DNA of 64,000 nt from Papio anubis (lineage: Eukaryota > Chordata > Mammalia > Primates > Cercopithecidae), in assembly GCF_008728515.1 (NCBI RefSeq), contig NC_044983.1, positions 127,281,139 to 127,345,138 on the forward strand. The letters are read 5' to 3'. The notes beneath the pieces are model-generated. The model was not told the DNA's origin and made no database searches. It saw only the letters and a list, made by a program, of their open reading frames with translations. This document shows positions 33,063 through 45,235 of this stretch, one piece after another (positions within the stretch are counted from its first letter, which is position 1; each line of letters begins with the position of its first letter). Made by a program: the position numbers and the translations under genes.

Positions 33063-35341
33063 TTGGCTCATGAAGACCTCAGCATATGATTTGTAAGGCC
33101 TAAAAATTACAGCCAAGCTGAGCTTTCAGGGTTTACCTAATGTGTATTAACATACTTCTTGAAAATAATGATGGAACATATCTTTAACCAAATGCTTGGC
33201 ATACCATATTAGAAGTTTTGGAGCTATATATAATTTCAAGTACTTTCAAAGATAGATTTATGCCATGTTAATTTGCTTTGAGGTTCCTGTTGCCTTTTAA
33301 GTTGAACATGTTTTGGTTTCACTTTATTCCACTGTTAAGTAGTATATTTTAAACTTTTCACAAATGTAATGTTTTTTCAAAAGTAAGCCTTCAGAGGATT
33401 GAAACTGTATAAATTGTTTCTCTCTTAAACATCTACACGGCCGCTTAGATGTAGAATTTTTGTTATTGTTTTCTGCAAAGGCAGATACATTTAAATATAT
33501 TCCTAGTCCTGGGGCTGTAAAACTGTTCAGTGGCTTTTTGTCACCATGCTTTAGATAAGCTGGGATAGGCACCCTGCTATTCAGTTACTGTAATAATATG
33601 TGATAGGCATTCCTCATCTTCACAATAATAGGATATCTGTTGAATAGCATTCCTCGAAAATGACCCTAAAAACGCCATACTTTAAATTGTCCGGTTCTTG
33701 TAATACTGGGTTTCCTGCCAAGAGTTTGACCATTCTGCTTGACAAGTGTAGAGCTTACTCTTGGAGTACCAAACTGTGCAATATTTTTACATCATAAGAT
33801 GTATTAGTTTACAGGCTGTGCTTTGAAATTATAGTAGTATTTTGCTGTGGCTCCATTAGTTAAATGAGATATATATTTAGTGCAGAAAAAAGACATTTAA
33901 AACAGCTATTAGTTCACCTGTGAAGAGTCTGTACATTTTGATTTCCATTAAGAGTACATTTATTTACATTTGTATATTGTGCATTGTTTTAGATCCTCAT
34001 AGTCAAAAAATTCCCCAGATGGACTTTTAATTTGCAAGATTTGAACTGTGACTTGTACGCATCTGTTTAGAATCAGTTATATTATATTTGAAAAGCTGCC
34101 TGTGTTTTAACAATCAAGTGTGCTAAAGTTCGTCAATTTAAGCTGCTTTTGATTTCAGCTACCAAGATCACAGGTGCACTCTACACATACACTGACAGAC
34201 CCATAACAGTACTTACATCTTAGTGAATTCTATCACGTGGTAAAATGAACAGCTTTCTTTGTAACTCAGAAAATTCTCTTAGGACATTTTTATAAAGTCA
34301 CCTGTTTATAGTTCTATCTTTTCAGATTCCATTTCTTTTTACATAAAACAGCATACATATCAAAAACTGTAGCCTAGAAGAGAGTTTAATTTTTGGCTTT
34401 TGTTTTTGTTTAAAAAATTGCAGTGAAGAATGGGATGTTTGTGTTTATGGCTATTTGGGCACCTGTAGTAGAAATGGAAAAAAGTAAGGAAATGATAATA
34501 GGACAAGCATACTTGAAAGTTTCTGAATATTTAAAGAAAAGCGCAACATCTTGAAAACCAGTCTAGTCATTGAAACGTATGAAATGACACTGAAAGATCC
34601 TGGGCTGCTTCTTAAATGTGGATCAACAAGATTTGTTTCAGAGTGACAGTGGAGTCGTTACCACTGGAGGACTGAAGGGCCCTGTGGCAGTTGTCACTGG
34701 AACTTTGCCTCTTGATCAGGTAAAATGCTACACCAGTCAGTAAAGCCAAGTTGTATTTTTTTTATTGCCCTTTTTTCCTTCTGTATTTTTAAAGAAGGAT
34801 GTTAATTTTTGACTATATATTTTAAAAAAATCTAAGCAGGGGGACATGCAAAAACAATCATCATCCACTTGGATGTCATTTTATAGATTAACACTGTGTG
34901 CTTTTGTATGGAAAAATATATATAATTTAATAGTATAAAAAGTAAAATATTCATTTGCACTTCTGTGAAACACAAACTTTGCTCTACAAAATTTCATGTT
35001 TCTTAGTGATTTTAAAATGCATGTATTGCATGTAAAGGAAAACCATTACGATTAATGTTTATCACACCTTTATCTTGGTCTTTGTTGATTTGGGTTTTGT
35101 CGGGGTTTTTGTTACTGTTTTTAAATTACAGTAGGCTTCTTTATATCCTGGATTTCTGAACTGGTCTTGTTGACAAGGATTCCCAAGAAATGGATCTGTT
35201 CACTGGCTGCCTCTCCCATATCTGCAGGAGATTCTGCAGGAACGAGGTGTGCACATGGTGTTGTAGCCAGTTCAGGTAGTGAACATTTAGGATTTGGTGA
35301 AGTTCACTGTATTGCTATATTTTTGTAGATATATAAAACTC

Positions 35342-35347
35342 AATAAA
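35342..35347 (+). terminator. EFR3A polyadenylation signal, proximal candidate
   Basis: AATAAA, followed 15 to 30 bases later by the T-rich stretch attctctttttgctg, which fits a downstream element. Confidence 0.65.
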
Positions 35348-35667
35348 TTGTTAATCATTCTCTTTTTGCTGTATTGAGTTGCTTATATCACTCTTTCTTT
35401 CATGACATTAAACAGTTAACATTTAAATGTTCCTCCTGTACTTGTGTTGTCTGTGACCACTTACAGAGTTTTATTGTTATTGGAGTTTACCTGAATACCT
35501 ATGCGCACACACCCACATACTTCCTTAATATTTCTGAACTCATTATCTTTTAGAATAATAGTACTACACTTTACCAGCAATTAACTTCTCCCTACCCAAA
35601 ATGTTTTTCTTCCTGTCTGAAAATGGAACTAATTTGTCTTATTCATGCTTATATCTGTATTAAATGT

Positions 35668-35673
35668 AATAAA
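35668..35673 (+). terminator. EFR3A polyadenylation signal, middle candidate
   Basis: AATAAA in taaatgtaataaagttag; weaker downstream context. Confidence 0.4.
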
Positions 35674-35720
35674 GTTAGTTTTTGAAATGTAAAAATTCAC
35701 TGTGCAATTCGTATGTAAGC

Positions 35721-35726
35721 AATAAA
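35721..35726 (+). terminator. EFR3A polyadenylation signal, distal candidate
   Basis: AATAAA in taagcaataaaacat, followed by T-rich sequence. The first transposon after the gene begins about 100 bases further on. Confidence 0.5.
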
Positions 35727-35829
35727 ACATAAATCAGATTACTTGTATTTAAGTTCATTTTTTATAATAGCTATTGTTACATTTAATTAAATTTATTCAA
35801 TATTTGCTTAAATTAAAAATGAAGAGCTT

Positions 35830-35922
35830 CTTTTGAGCCCAATAGTTCAAGGCTGCAGTGAGCTAGGATCATGCCACTATACTCCAGTCTGGTTGACAAA
35901 GCATGACCCCATCTCAAAAACA
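35830..35922 (+). mobile_element. Short Alu-like right-arm fragment with target duplication
   Basis: Text tgagcccaatagttcaaggc to actccagtctggttgac with an A-rich end. The repeats aaaaatgaagagctt at 35815-35829 and 35923-35937 are identical, so this is a truncated retroposition, not a deletion product. Confidence 0.88.
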
Positions 35923-36154
35923 AAAAATGAAGAGCTTTAGTAGAAATCAATTTGCCAAGTGGATTCATTCCCATGTACATTGGAATATCAGAATGATAAC
36001 TGCTAGTCATGACAAGACATAGTAAGGTAAAGTTCACAGTGTGTGCTTGTGAAAATGTAGTTGCCATCTCTGTGTCAGTCTTAATGATTGTCTTTTCAAC
36101 CCTACCTCTTTGTCGTATAAATTACACAAAGCAGCTCTTAAAAAAAAAAATAAG

Positions 36155-36184
36155 AGATATATATATATACACACACACACACAC
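36155..36184. repeat. (TA)n(CA)n microsatellite
   Basis: About six TA then about nine CA units. Confidence 0.93.
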
Positions 36185-36290
36185 TCTCAGTACCCTATCT
36201 CTCCCAACCCCCGGTTTGCTTATTCTACCACTTACAAAGCTTATTCTACCACTTACACAGATGTGCTTCATAGCCTGAACCTCCTTTGTT

Positions 36291-36535
36291 AGGCAATGTA
36301 GCATAGCGGTGAGGAGCTCCGGCTCTTGTTCACAAATTCAGCACCACCACTACCTGGCTGAGTGACCTTAGGCCAATGACTGAACTTTGATCCATGAAGT
36401 TCTCATCTGTAAAATGAGTATGGTAAGTTCTGCTCTCCAAGGTTAGCGGTGAGGAGTAAGTGAACCACTTAGAAGAGGTTCCCTGTGCCACACCTACATG
36501 ACACAGAATAAGCATTCAGTAAGTGATTAATAATC
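36291..36535 (+). mobile_element. MIR, nearly full length
   Basis: The sense MIR order is present: caatgtagcatagcggtgag, accactacctggctgagtga, tcatctgtaaaatgagtatg, then the 3' part agaataagcattcagtaag. Confidence 0.9.
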
Positions 36536-37877
36536 ATCCTTAAGTTCACTACACTGGGACATAAGCAACTGGGCAGCCCTCAGCTCTGCAGTCTTAGGCC
36601 AGCCATTCCACGTTTGTGAACCTGTTTGCATGGGTATAAAATGAGCACGGTGTTTGCTGTGCTATCCCATATACTTTCCTTCCAACTCTTGCTGTGATCC
36701 TGTTACCTGTTCTCTCATCTGAGAGTTCAATGAAGTTTTAAGCAGAGGCGAGGTGGAACATCAAACTCTGCCTCTTAGTTTTGCTGTATTCAGCCTTTTA
36801 CCTGTATGTTGAATCAGAGGCAGACTCTTAGGAAGGCACTGTCTTAGCCTAGGTTTCTCTAAAGCAGAGCCTGAGACAAGAGTATGTGCAGGTATTACTT
36901 TCGAAATTGATCTAACATGGAAGCAGAAAAAGCCGGTTAAGAGGATTTCTTGATTGCCTGTCACTTGAGGTGCCTGCATAACCATTCCACTGGACATTCT
37001 AAGGAGTCTCATAAAAATATAAAAATAATCTCAAAACTTCCCAGGGGATGAAGAATTGGGAAAGCATCTATTATTTGGCTTCTGTTCATGGCTGAAGGTG
37101 GCCCTGTGGTCATTAACTCCCCCACATTTTTGGACTGTTTGTGCTTGAGTGCTGAACTGTTACCCCAGGTTTCCCATACCTCTTTCTCGGGGAAGTCCTG
37201 TGCCAAAAGGCAGGAAGTACAGCAGTACAGCAAGCACGCAGGCATTGCCATTCCACTTCTATGAGGCAGTCAGAGTCTGTGTGGAAACTGTTATCACAGC
37301 AGGGTCTGAAGGGATATGTGAGGATTAGAGGATGTGAAGTCAAGCAAAAGATGTCCAAGATAGCACCATCTAATCTGGTATTTAAGAACAAGACTAAATC
37401 TGGGAGCATTTGGTTTATAATTTCATGTGTCCCCCATCTTGCTCACTGGTTTTGGCCATAATACCTCTTGCACTGTTCTATTTGCTGACCCTTTGCTTTT
37501 CTTATCCTACTTCACCTGCATAAAGGTTACAGCTGTACACGTGTACGATTCCTGATTTAAAAGACTTAACAGCTGAAAGAATCTTAGAGTCAGGTTCATT
37601 CAAAGCTTACATTTTACAGATGAGTACATTGAAATTCAGACTTAAAGCTGACAGTATTCATTCACCCACTAACTTTAAACTAGTAAACTTCTCATTATGA
37701 CATCAACTTTAGTGTATCTGAAAATTAGAAATACCATTCCATGCCCTAATATAGCAAGAAAATATAAAAAGTAATCATCTCAAATATAATTGTAAGTGAT
37801 CTAAATGAATAAAGAAATTGAAATTAGGGATCCAGGGCATTCAACTCAGTCCATAGTAGTCTACTTTTAAAAAGAAA
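36536..37877. other. Intergenic, no gene seen
   Basis: 36560-36700 may be a second, degraded MIR. 36840-37300 looks like an old repeat (agcctaggtttctctaaagc) that I cannot name. 37600-37640 has a MIR-family phrase (ttacattttacagatgag). Open frames of 80-98 codons on the minus strand match nothing. Confidence 0.45.
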
Positions 37878-38170
37878 AAAAAAACCGTTTTACTAAGATA
37901 TAATTCACATACCATAAAATTCACATTTCAAAGTGTACAGTTCAGCGGCTTTTAATATATTCACAAAGTGAAGCACTGATCACCACTATCTAATCCCAGA
38001 ACACTTAAATCACCCAAAAAGAAACCGCATACTCCTTACCAGTCACTCATTCCCCTTCACCACCAGGCCCTGGCAACTGCATTTCTCTAGGGACTAATAA
38101 TGTTGAACATCTTTCCACGTACTCTTTGGCCATTTGTATATCTTCTTTGGAGAAATATATATTCTGAATC
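37878..38170 (-). mobile_element. L1ME-type fragment, antisense, internally deleted
   Basis: Text ttactaagatataattcaca through ccaggccctggcaactgc is an antisense L1 3' region. It jumps near 38090 to aataatgttgaacatctttc, which is hundreds of bases further on in an intact L1, so the middle is missing. Confidence 0.8.
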
Positions 38171-38214
38171 TTTATTTTTTATGGAGTTGTCTTTTTTAGT
38201 TGTAGCTTCTTGTC

Positions 38215-38400
38215 CCTAGTCTGCACTCTTTCCAATTTTTTATTTTGCTGCCAGATACATCTTTCTGAAGTGTAGGAAGCACTGCTTAAAATACTTCTCA
38301 GACTTTCCTATACACAATAGGACCCAGACTTCCTTGCCCAACATTATAGGGCTTCCATCATCGTTATAACACCAGCCTTTCTGCTTCCTGAGGAAGTGAC
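38215..38400 (+). mobile_element. L2 fragment
   Basis: Wording tgcttaaaatacttctcaga, aggacccagacttccttgcc and agggcttccatcatcg follows the L2 3' region. Confidence 0.65.
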
Positions 38401-39509
38401 TCTAACATGAGTCCTGTTTTGGATGTGTTAAATTTAAGTTGCCTGGGGAGCATCCAAGTAACATATACTAGCATGAGGTTGAATATTCAGGCCTGGAATT
38501 CAGAGATTTGGTAGTGATTCAGAAGTCAAAAACACATTGACAATAATTAAAACTGAAAGTGAATGAGCGTGTCCCAAGGAAGAGAGGGTTTGTGACTTGT
38601 GAAAAGCTGCTGGCCCCACATAGACACCTGGGAACACATAGCTTTAGAAAGAGGGGCTGCGAAAGGGACCAAGAGAAAGATACCAAGAAGTTAGAAGAGC
38701 TGCTTGTTCATGTGTTTGCCCGTTCCCTTTTTCAAACTATTAGGATTTGAAATCTAAAAATGCCCTAGAAGCCATATAAACTCAAAGTGGGATAAAAAGT
38801 CTTTTTCTCCACCCATTATTGATTTATACTGTTGGGGGAGAAGTTACCATCAGAATCCTGTAATCTCAGGGAAAGTATCTCCTTTAAATTCCCTTTCAGG
38901 TCCAGCTTTTTGTAATTCAGTCTACAGTGTAGTGCTATGAAGACTGTTTTCACTGAGTCAGACCTGGAATAATGCTTAGGAGTCATCAAATCTAACGCCT
39001 TCACTCTAGCCTTCTGGAGCAGAATGGGACTGTCCCCTCCCTCCGCTATGCAGCCAGCAAGATGGGCCCAAGGGAAAAGACGTGAAATGAAAAGTGATTT
39101 AGGAAACTAAACAGGATAGAAGCTGGTGCTTACTCCAAGACACACAGCGGAGAATGGGACATGGGGGGACTTTTCAATTCTAGTTCAGTTAAGCACTGTC
39201 AGAATCATCTCTTAAAACATAAGTTCACTACTTCTGCCTAACAGTATTTATAGGGAGAACCATTAAAGATTGTTAAGCAGAAGCAGTGAACTTGATGTGT
39301 TTTAAAAGAACCAATATGCTCACTTCTTAGCCAGACACTCAAGGCCCTTCACAATCTAAACCTACCCTGCAGATTGTTAAGCATAAACCCAGAATTTTTT
39401 GTAAGATGGTATTTTTACCAGGGATCTGGAATGCCTGAATCCTGCCTTTACCAGTCAGCCAACCAGAGTGAAATTCTTGATAAACTATTAACATAAAACA
39501 AATGTACTT
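38401..39509. other. Intergenic, old repeats only
   Basis: 38405-38560 resembles the unnamed family of 11985-12853 (ggatgtgttaaatttaagtt, gcatccaagtaac). 39330-39370 carries an L2-like phrase (ctcaaggcccttcacaatct). Nothing else recognised. Confidence 0.45.
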
Positions 39510-40022
39510 TATTCCCTTATCTGCAGGGGATATATTCCAAGATCCCCAGTGGATGCCTGAGACCGTGGATACTACCAAACTCTATATACCACTATGTTTT
39601 TTCCTATCATACACACCTATGATAAAGTTTAATTTATAAATTAGGCACAGTAAGAGACTAACAGCAATAAGCCCATAGAAAAATTAATAACAATATACTT
39701 CTATAGACATAAAATAAGGGTGACTTGAACACAAGCACTGCAATACTGCAACAGTCAATCTGATAACTGAGATAGTTTCTAAGTGACTAATGGGCATATA
39801 GTGTCTACAGCACAGATATGCTAGGCAAAGGGGTGATTCACATCCTAGGTGGGATGAATTGGGGTGGTGAGAGATTTTATCACACTACTTAGAACAGTAC
39901 ACAGCTTAAAAACTCTGAATTGTTTATTTCTAGAGTTTTCCATTTAATCTTTTCAGACCTGAATTGTCCACAGGTAACTAAAACCACAAAAAGCAAAACT
40001 GCAGATAAGCGGGGGACTACTG
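39510..40022 (-). mobile_element. Tigger-type (TcMar) DNA transposon, internally deleted
   Basis: The right end reads gcagataagcgggggactac followed by TA, the reverse complement of a Tigger terminus. The left end reads cccttatctgcaggggatat. Internal phrases such as aagggtgacttgaacacaag are also Tigger-like. At 513 bases it is a non-autonomous or deleted copy. Confidence 0.85.
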
Positions 40023-41214
40023 TAAATATAAAGCAAACTACCAGTTTAAGCTGTACCTGACAGACACTGCTAGACACCCCTTTAAAAAGCTCTCCATAAA
40101 GGCTTCCTAGTCCAAATACGGCTCTCCCTGGCAGGACTTTTCAGGAATCTAGACCTACTTCATTCTCAGTACCTGAGCAGCTTGTTGTTGCTGGTGAGAT
40201 GTAGACCAAGGGAGGTAGAGCCAGGAGAGTGTATTGATGGGTTGAATTGGGAAGATACAGGAAAAGTTTCCGAGGTTTTAGGACAGATTAAGTTTGATGA
40301 TTGGCTGTGTCATTCACTAAGGCAGGAAGAGTGGGGCAAGAGCAAGTTCATAGTGGGAGAGGATGCATCAGGCTAGGAATCAAGGGGTTTGTTTTGGCGA
40401 AGTTAAACTTCAGATGCTTAAAGACTATCAAGCAAAAATCCAAGTGACTATTCAAATATACGAGTTTGGAGTCATGGAAAAGGTCAGCATTTGAGCCATA
40501 AATATGGAAATCATCAGTAGATTGCATGAAGAGAGAAGAGAATACTGACAAAGACTCTCTCCTTGATCAAGGAGATCAAGTCAGGCTCCTCTGAGCCCTC
40601 TTCTCAAGTAGGCCTCAGACTAGGCCTTTGAGAACTTCCACTCTCACCACAAACAATTTTGTCCACTCCCCACACTAGGAGTCTTGAGCAAACACCAGTA
40701 TAGCTCCTAACAGCTCAAGGCCACACCCTTAGGATAAGGACCTCAGCCCCACTTAAGTCCTTGTCTGAGAAAGTTCGATGCTGACAAAATAATTTACTCT
40801 TCCTTCCAGTGAAATGGAATTATTTTCCCTGATCCTTTGAGATCTAAATCTTCTACCACTCAGAAATGTCTCCTCACAGACCTAGGAACCATCTCTTTGA
40901 TAGGCCAATGTTGAGGGAGATAGCTCTCCTGTCCCAATTCCTGAGGGTGGGTAGCCTCAGGAACTGAGACAGCAGAGCTATCTCCCTCAACATTGCTCCA
41001 GTTTACAAAAGAGCTCTCTCCCACCTTGCTCTCATTTGCAAAACTGCCTCCTGTCCTTAACACATGAGAAATTTGTTCTGCCTTCAGATAACCACCAATT
41101 AACAAACACAGATGGCTAATCACATAGACCAGTCCCCCTTACATCCTTCAGTACGTTTCCTTTAGCACACCGCAGCCAACAAACTCTGCTAAGGGGAAAT
41201 TAAGAAAATAATCA
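40023..41214. other. Intergenic, no gene seen
   Basis: 40370-40550 again resembles the unnamed old repeat. 40908-40995 contains a short inverted repeat: ttgagggagatagctctcct and its near complement ending agctatctccctcaaca. No gene evidence. Confidence 0.5.
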
Positions 41215-42455
41215 GATTTACATCTGTAACAGAAAATAAAATACTTAGGAATTAACCAGAGGTGTAAAAGACCTATTTAATAAAAATTATGAGACACTGA
41301 TGAAGGAAACTAAAAAAGAATCAAATAAATGGAGAAACATTCTTCAAGAATTGAAATAATTAATATTATTAAGATGTCCATAATACACAAAGTGATCTAC
41401 AGATTCAATGCAATCCCTATGCAAATCCTTATGGCATTTTTTTTTTTTTACAGAAATAGAAAAAACAATCCTAAAATTCATACGGAAGCACAAAAGATCC
41501 TGGACAGCCAAAGCAATCCTGAGAAGAACAAAGTTGGAGGCATCACACTTCCTGGTTACAAAGTACATTACAAAGCTATAATAAGCAAGTATGGTGTTGG
41601 CATAAAAACAGACACAAACCAATGGGACAGAATAGAAAGCCCAGAAATAAATGCACAAACTAACGGTTAGCTGATCTTTTACAAGAGTACTAAGAACACG
41701 CAATGGGGAAAGGACAGCCTCTTCAACAAATGGTGTTTGGAAAACTGGATATACACGTTGAAAAAATAAAGAAATTAGAGCCACATCTCACACCATACAC
41801 AAAAATCAACCCAAAATGAGTTAAAGATTTAGACACAAAACTTGACACTATCCTAGAAGAAAAAACATGAAAAACCTTCTTGACATTGGTTTTGGCAATA
41901 ATTTTTTTGGAGATGACCCAAAAAACAAAGGCAGCAAAAGCAGAAACAATCAAGTGGACTATGTCAAATGAAAAAGCTTCTGCGTACCAAAGTAAACAAC
42001 AGAGTAAAAAGACAACCTACAAAATGTGAGAAAAAATACATTCTTAGGCATTTTGGTTTGTATCCAAAATATATAAGGAATTCACATAACTCAATACCAA
42101 AAATACAAATAATCTAGTTTAAAAATGGGCTAAGGACCTAAATAGTTCTCAAAAGAAGACATTCATATGGCTAACAAAGCATATAAAACAGTGTGCAACA
42201 TTTGTAATCATCAGGGAAATGCAAATCAAAACCACAATGAAATATCACCTCAAATCTGTTATGGTGGTTAGTATCAAATATACAAAAAAGTGTTGGTGAT
42301 GATGTGTAAAAAAGTGAATTCTTTTATACTTTCGGTGGGAATTTAAGTTGGCACAGCCATTATGGAAAACAGTACAGGGATTCCTCAAAATATTAAAAAT
42401 AGAACTGCTATATGATCCAGCAATCCCACTCCTCTCTCTCTATAGAAAGATAGAT

Positions 42456-42503
<48 letters not shown>

Positions 42504-42950
42504 TCCAAAAGCATTAAAAATAGGCTTCAAAGAGGTATCTGCACTCCTGTATTCATTGCAGCATTATTCACAATAGTCAACATATGGAAACAACCTAAAT
42601 ATTTTTTGACAGATGAATGATTAAAGAAAATGTGGTGTATATATGCACAATGAAATATTCAGCTACATCCACAAAAAGAAAATCCTGCCATTTGTGACAG
42701 TGTGGATGGAGCTAGAAGTCATTATGCTGAGTAAATTAAGCCAGACACAGAAAAATTCTGCATAATCTCACTTATATGTAAAATCTAAAATTCTCAAACC
42801 TGTAGAAGCAGAGAAGAGGGACTTAAGGGAGGAAAGAATGGTGTGATGTTGGTCAAAGGATATAAAGTTTCAATTGTGCAACATAAGTTCTAGAGATCTA
42901 ATGTACAGAATGGGGACAACAATTTACAATATTGTATTGTATACCTGAGA
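41215..42950 (+). mobile_element. L1 ORF2 3' half and 3' end (L1PB/L1MA-like)
   Basis: Ordered ORF2 text: tacagattcaatgcaatccc, caaagttggaggcatcacac, agccacatctcacaccatac, then the 3' part gatgttggtcaaaggatata. The frames are broken. The 146-codon minus-strand frame at 41344-41784 is antisense to it. A GATA repeat is inserted or expanded within. Confidence 0.88.
42447..42503. repeat. (GATA)n microsatellite
   Basis: About thirteen GATA units inside the L1. Confidence 0.96.
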
Positions 42951-43090
42951 AAAAGGCCTCTCACCTTTTGTTTTGGCAGAGTTGAGCTCAAGTTGCACAG
43001 AGGTCTCTCCTCTACCGCGGTAGTACTGAATAAATTCTGCCTTGCCATTTTTAACAAGTGTCTAGTGCAAAATTTTTCTTTTATAATGCC
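42951..43090 (+). mobile_element. LTR-like 3' remnant
   Basis: The text gagttgagctcaagttgcac, then actgaataaattctgccttg, resembles the R-U5 part of a retroviral-type LTR with an AATAAA. Family and edges unknown. Confidence 0.4.
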
Positions 43091-44859
43091 TAGGACTGAG
43101 CACTAAAGTACACTAACATTTAGAGCATTGCTAAAGAAGGAGGAATAAGCAAAGAAGACTGAGGGAAAGTAACCAAAAAGGTAGAATGAAAACTAGTAGA
43201 ATGTATAGTCATTGCTGATAAGAGGAAAATGTTGAAGAAAGAAGGAGTGGTCAGTGTGGAATTATACTGGAAGATTAAAAGGTGTCCAGTGGTCCAAGCA
43301 GCAATATGGAGGTCATCTGTGACTTTGACTGGAACAGCTTCTGTTGAATGATGTTATGTGCCTGATTGAAAAGATGACAGGGAATGTAACCATTTTTTGA
43401 GAAGCTGTCTTATAAGAACAAATAAATAAATGGGGAGTGATATCTGGAGCAGAATGTAGAGTCAAGGGAGGGATTTTTATAGATGGGAGACTTTAGGCTG
43501 TGTTTAAACGCAGATTAGAGTGATACAGAAGAGGGAGAGAAATTGATATAGAACAAAGAGGAGATATTTGCAGGAATCAAACCCTAGAGAAGGTAAGAGG
43601 GCATTGTACTAGATGATAGGTGGAGAATTTGACCTTCAATAAGGACAAGGAACACTTACTTCATTGTAACAAGAAGGAAGAGAAAGACTATGTGGGGAAT
43701 TTTGTAGTTTCGATGGCAGGAAGATGAAAGTATTCCCATTGGAAAGCTTCAATTATCTCAATAGAGTATTAGATGAGATCTAATTAGATGAATATTAGAT
43801 GAGATCTAATACTGTACTGAGTATTAGATGAGAATCGTACTAAACAATTCTCCATGTGTCTCCTGCATTTCTGCATGTCTTGTGAGCTGAGACATAAACT
43901 ACCTTTATTCTGGACTAACTTTTCAAGGATGCAGTATAGCAAACAGACTGGGAAGACAGGGATAATGTTTCCCTTTGACTCCATAGGCAGACATACTTAT
44001 TTTCCTGTATTTTAAAGATAATGTCTCCTTCTGGGATATAAGACAGGCAGTCTTAAAGCCCATTATAAAACATCCAGGTTCCCTAAATTCAGAATTCTCC
44101 TGTGTAATTAAAACCACTGCATGTGTAGGTGTCCCCTGGCCCTCTCTGCACTGCTTCAGGTTTCAGGAAAGCAACATGAATGCTGGCACTCAGGCTACTG
44201 TCTTTGCTGTAAGTAATAAAGTCCTTTGTCTCTGACCCAAGCATCTCAGGTCATCCATGAAACACAACCTTGTAAGGTTGTAAGTAAGGTAAAATTTCAA
44301 ATTCTTCAAAGTTCTTGAGTCCTCAATTGAGAGTGAGGGGGAGGCAAGGGGAATTTGAGGGCAGAAGAGAAGATACCAAATAGTTGTCCTGTAGAGCAGA
44401 AGAGTCAACGAATTAGGAAAAGTCTGAGCATCCATTTGAGGTTTCATGGTTGTAAACTTGAAGTGAAATGGGTCAGCTCAGTTTCGTTTTTTTTCCTCCA
44501 GTCACATTCAGCTGCCTCTAGTGAAGATGTGGAGAAGGCAGATGGTCATCATACTGTGGGTGACCTAACACAGTGACAGCCGTGGTGAGTGGACCTTTAG
44601 TCAATTCCTCCTGGATTAAAGGGAGGGAAGAAGGAGCCAGCCAACAAGCAATTTTTTACTTGCAGCAAATGCCATGGGGGCATGCCTCCATCCTTGCCAT
44701 TTTAGTGCATGCTGGCTGATTGTCAGCTGCTGACATCTGCATTTCTTTGCCTAAAGACTTCTCTGGCCACCGGAGCCCATTTTGTCCCCAGCTGTGCAGC
44801 AGGCCAGAAGGAAATATCACCCTCCTCAGGAGCAATGACTGATGGAAGGTTGTCTCCCT
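43091..44859. other. Intergenic, no gene seen
   Basis: 43130-43660 is purine-rich and may be another degraded copy of the unnamed old repeat. Three overlapping repeats of 'gtattagatgagat' stand at 43767-43830. Nothing else recognised. Confidence 0.45.
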
Positions 44860-44894
44860 CCATCCCTCTCTCTCACTGTCTCTGCTTGTCTGTC

Positions 44895-44938
<44 letters not shown>

Positions 44939-44972
44939 CGCGTGTGTGTGTTTGTGCATGTGTGTGTGTATT
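44860..44972. repeat. (TC)n(TG)n low-complexity tract
   Basis: Runs of TC, TCTG and GT/GC units. A 149-codon minus-strand frame of Arg-Glu and Thr-His repeats crosses it and is an artefact of the tract. Confidence 0.93.
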
Positions 44973-45029
44973 CCACTTTTTTCCCTTGGATGAGATGACT
45001 TTGAAATGTGCATCCTACCCTTGCTCCCA

Positions 45030-45235
45030 AAGTCTTGGATGGCACTTCTAGTGGGAAGTGGTCTAGGCCTCCACAGTGGTATTTGGCTTGATAAACCACA
45101 TTCATTGGCTGCCTTTTCTTTCCTTATTTCTTCACTCTCCTCACAGTGTTTTCTTCAGTTTCCAAATAAACTACGTGCCCTTAAGTCCTTGTCTGAGGGT
45201 CTACTTCTGGGACAACCCAACCATAGGCTATTAGT
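45030..45235 (+). mobile_element. Possible LTR 3' remnant
   Basis: The text ccaaataaactacgtgccct, then aagtccttgtctgagggtct, is worded like the end of an old LTR. Low certainty. Confidence 0.35.

Larger units (their letters stand above)
33063..35745 (+). other. EFR3A: EFR3A 3' UTR (end inferred)
   Basis: Unique, repeat-free AT-rich sequence follows the stop, as expected for a long 3' UTR. Candidate AATAAA signals stand at 35342, 35668 and 35721, giving UTRs of about 2.3 to 2.7 kb. Inside it are three segments with splice-type borders (34424-34483, 34642-34719, from 35228). The true 3' end cannot be settled by reading. Confidence 0.75.

Noticed and set aside
36291..36535. tRNA-like promoter boxes
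   Set aside because: They belong to the tRNA-derived head of a MIR; there is no cloverleaf.
40908..40995. Short inverted repeat (ttgagggagatagctctcct and its near complement)
   Set aside because: About 20-base arms with a 45-base loop. It could form a hairpin but has no other precursor-like feature.
41344..41784. 146-codon open frame, minus strand
   Set aside because: Antisense to L1 ORF2.
42447..42503. CRISPR-like regular repetition
   Set aside because: A plain GATA microsatellite without spacers, in a mammalian genome.
44656..45105. 149-codon open frame, minus strand
   Set aside because: Its core is Thr-His and Arg-Glu repeats encoded by the TC/TG microsatellite.
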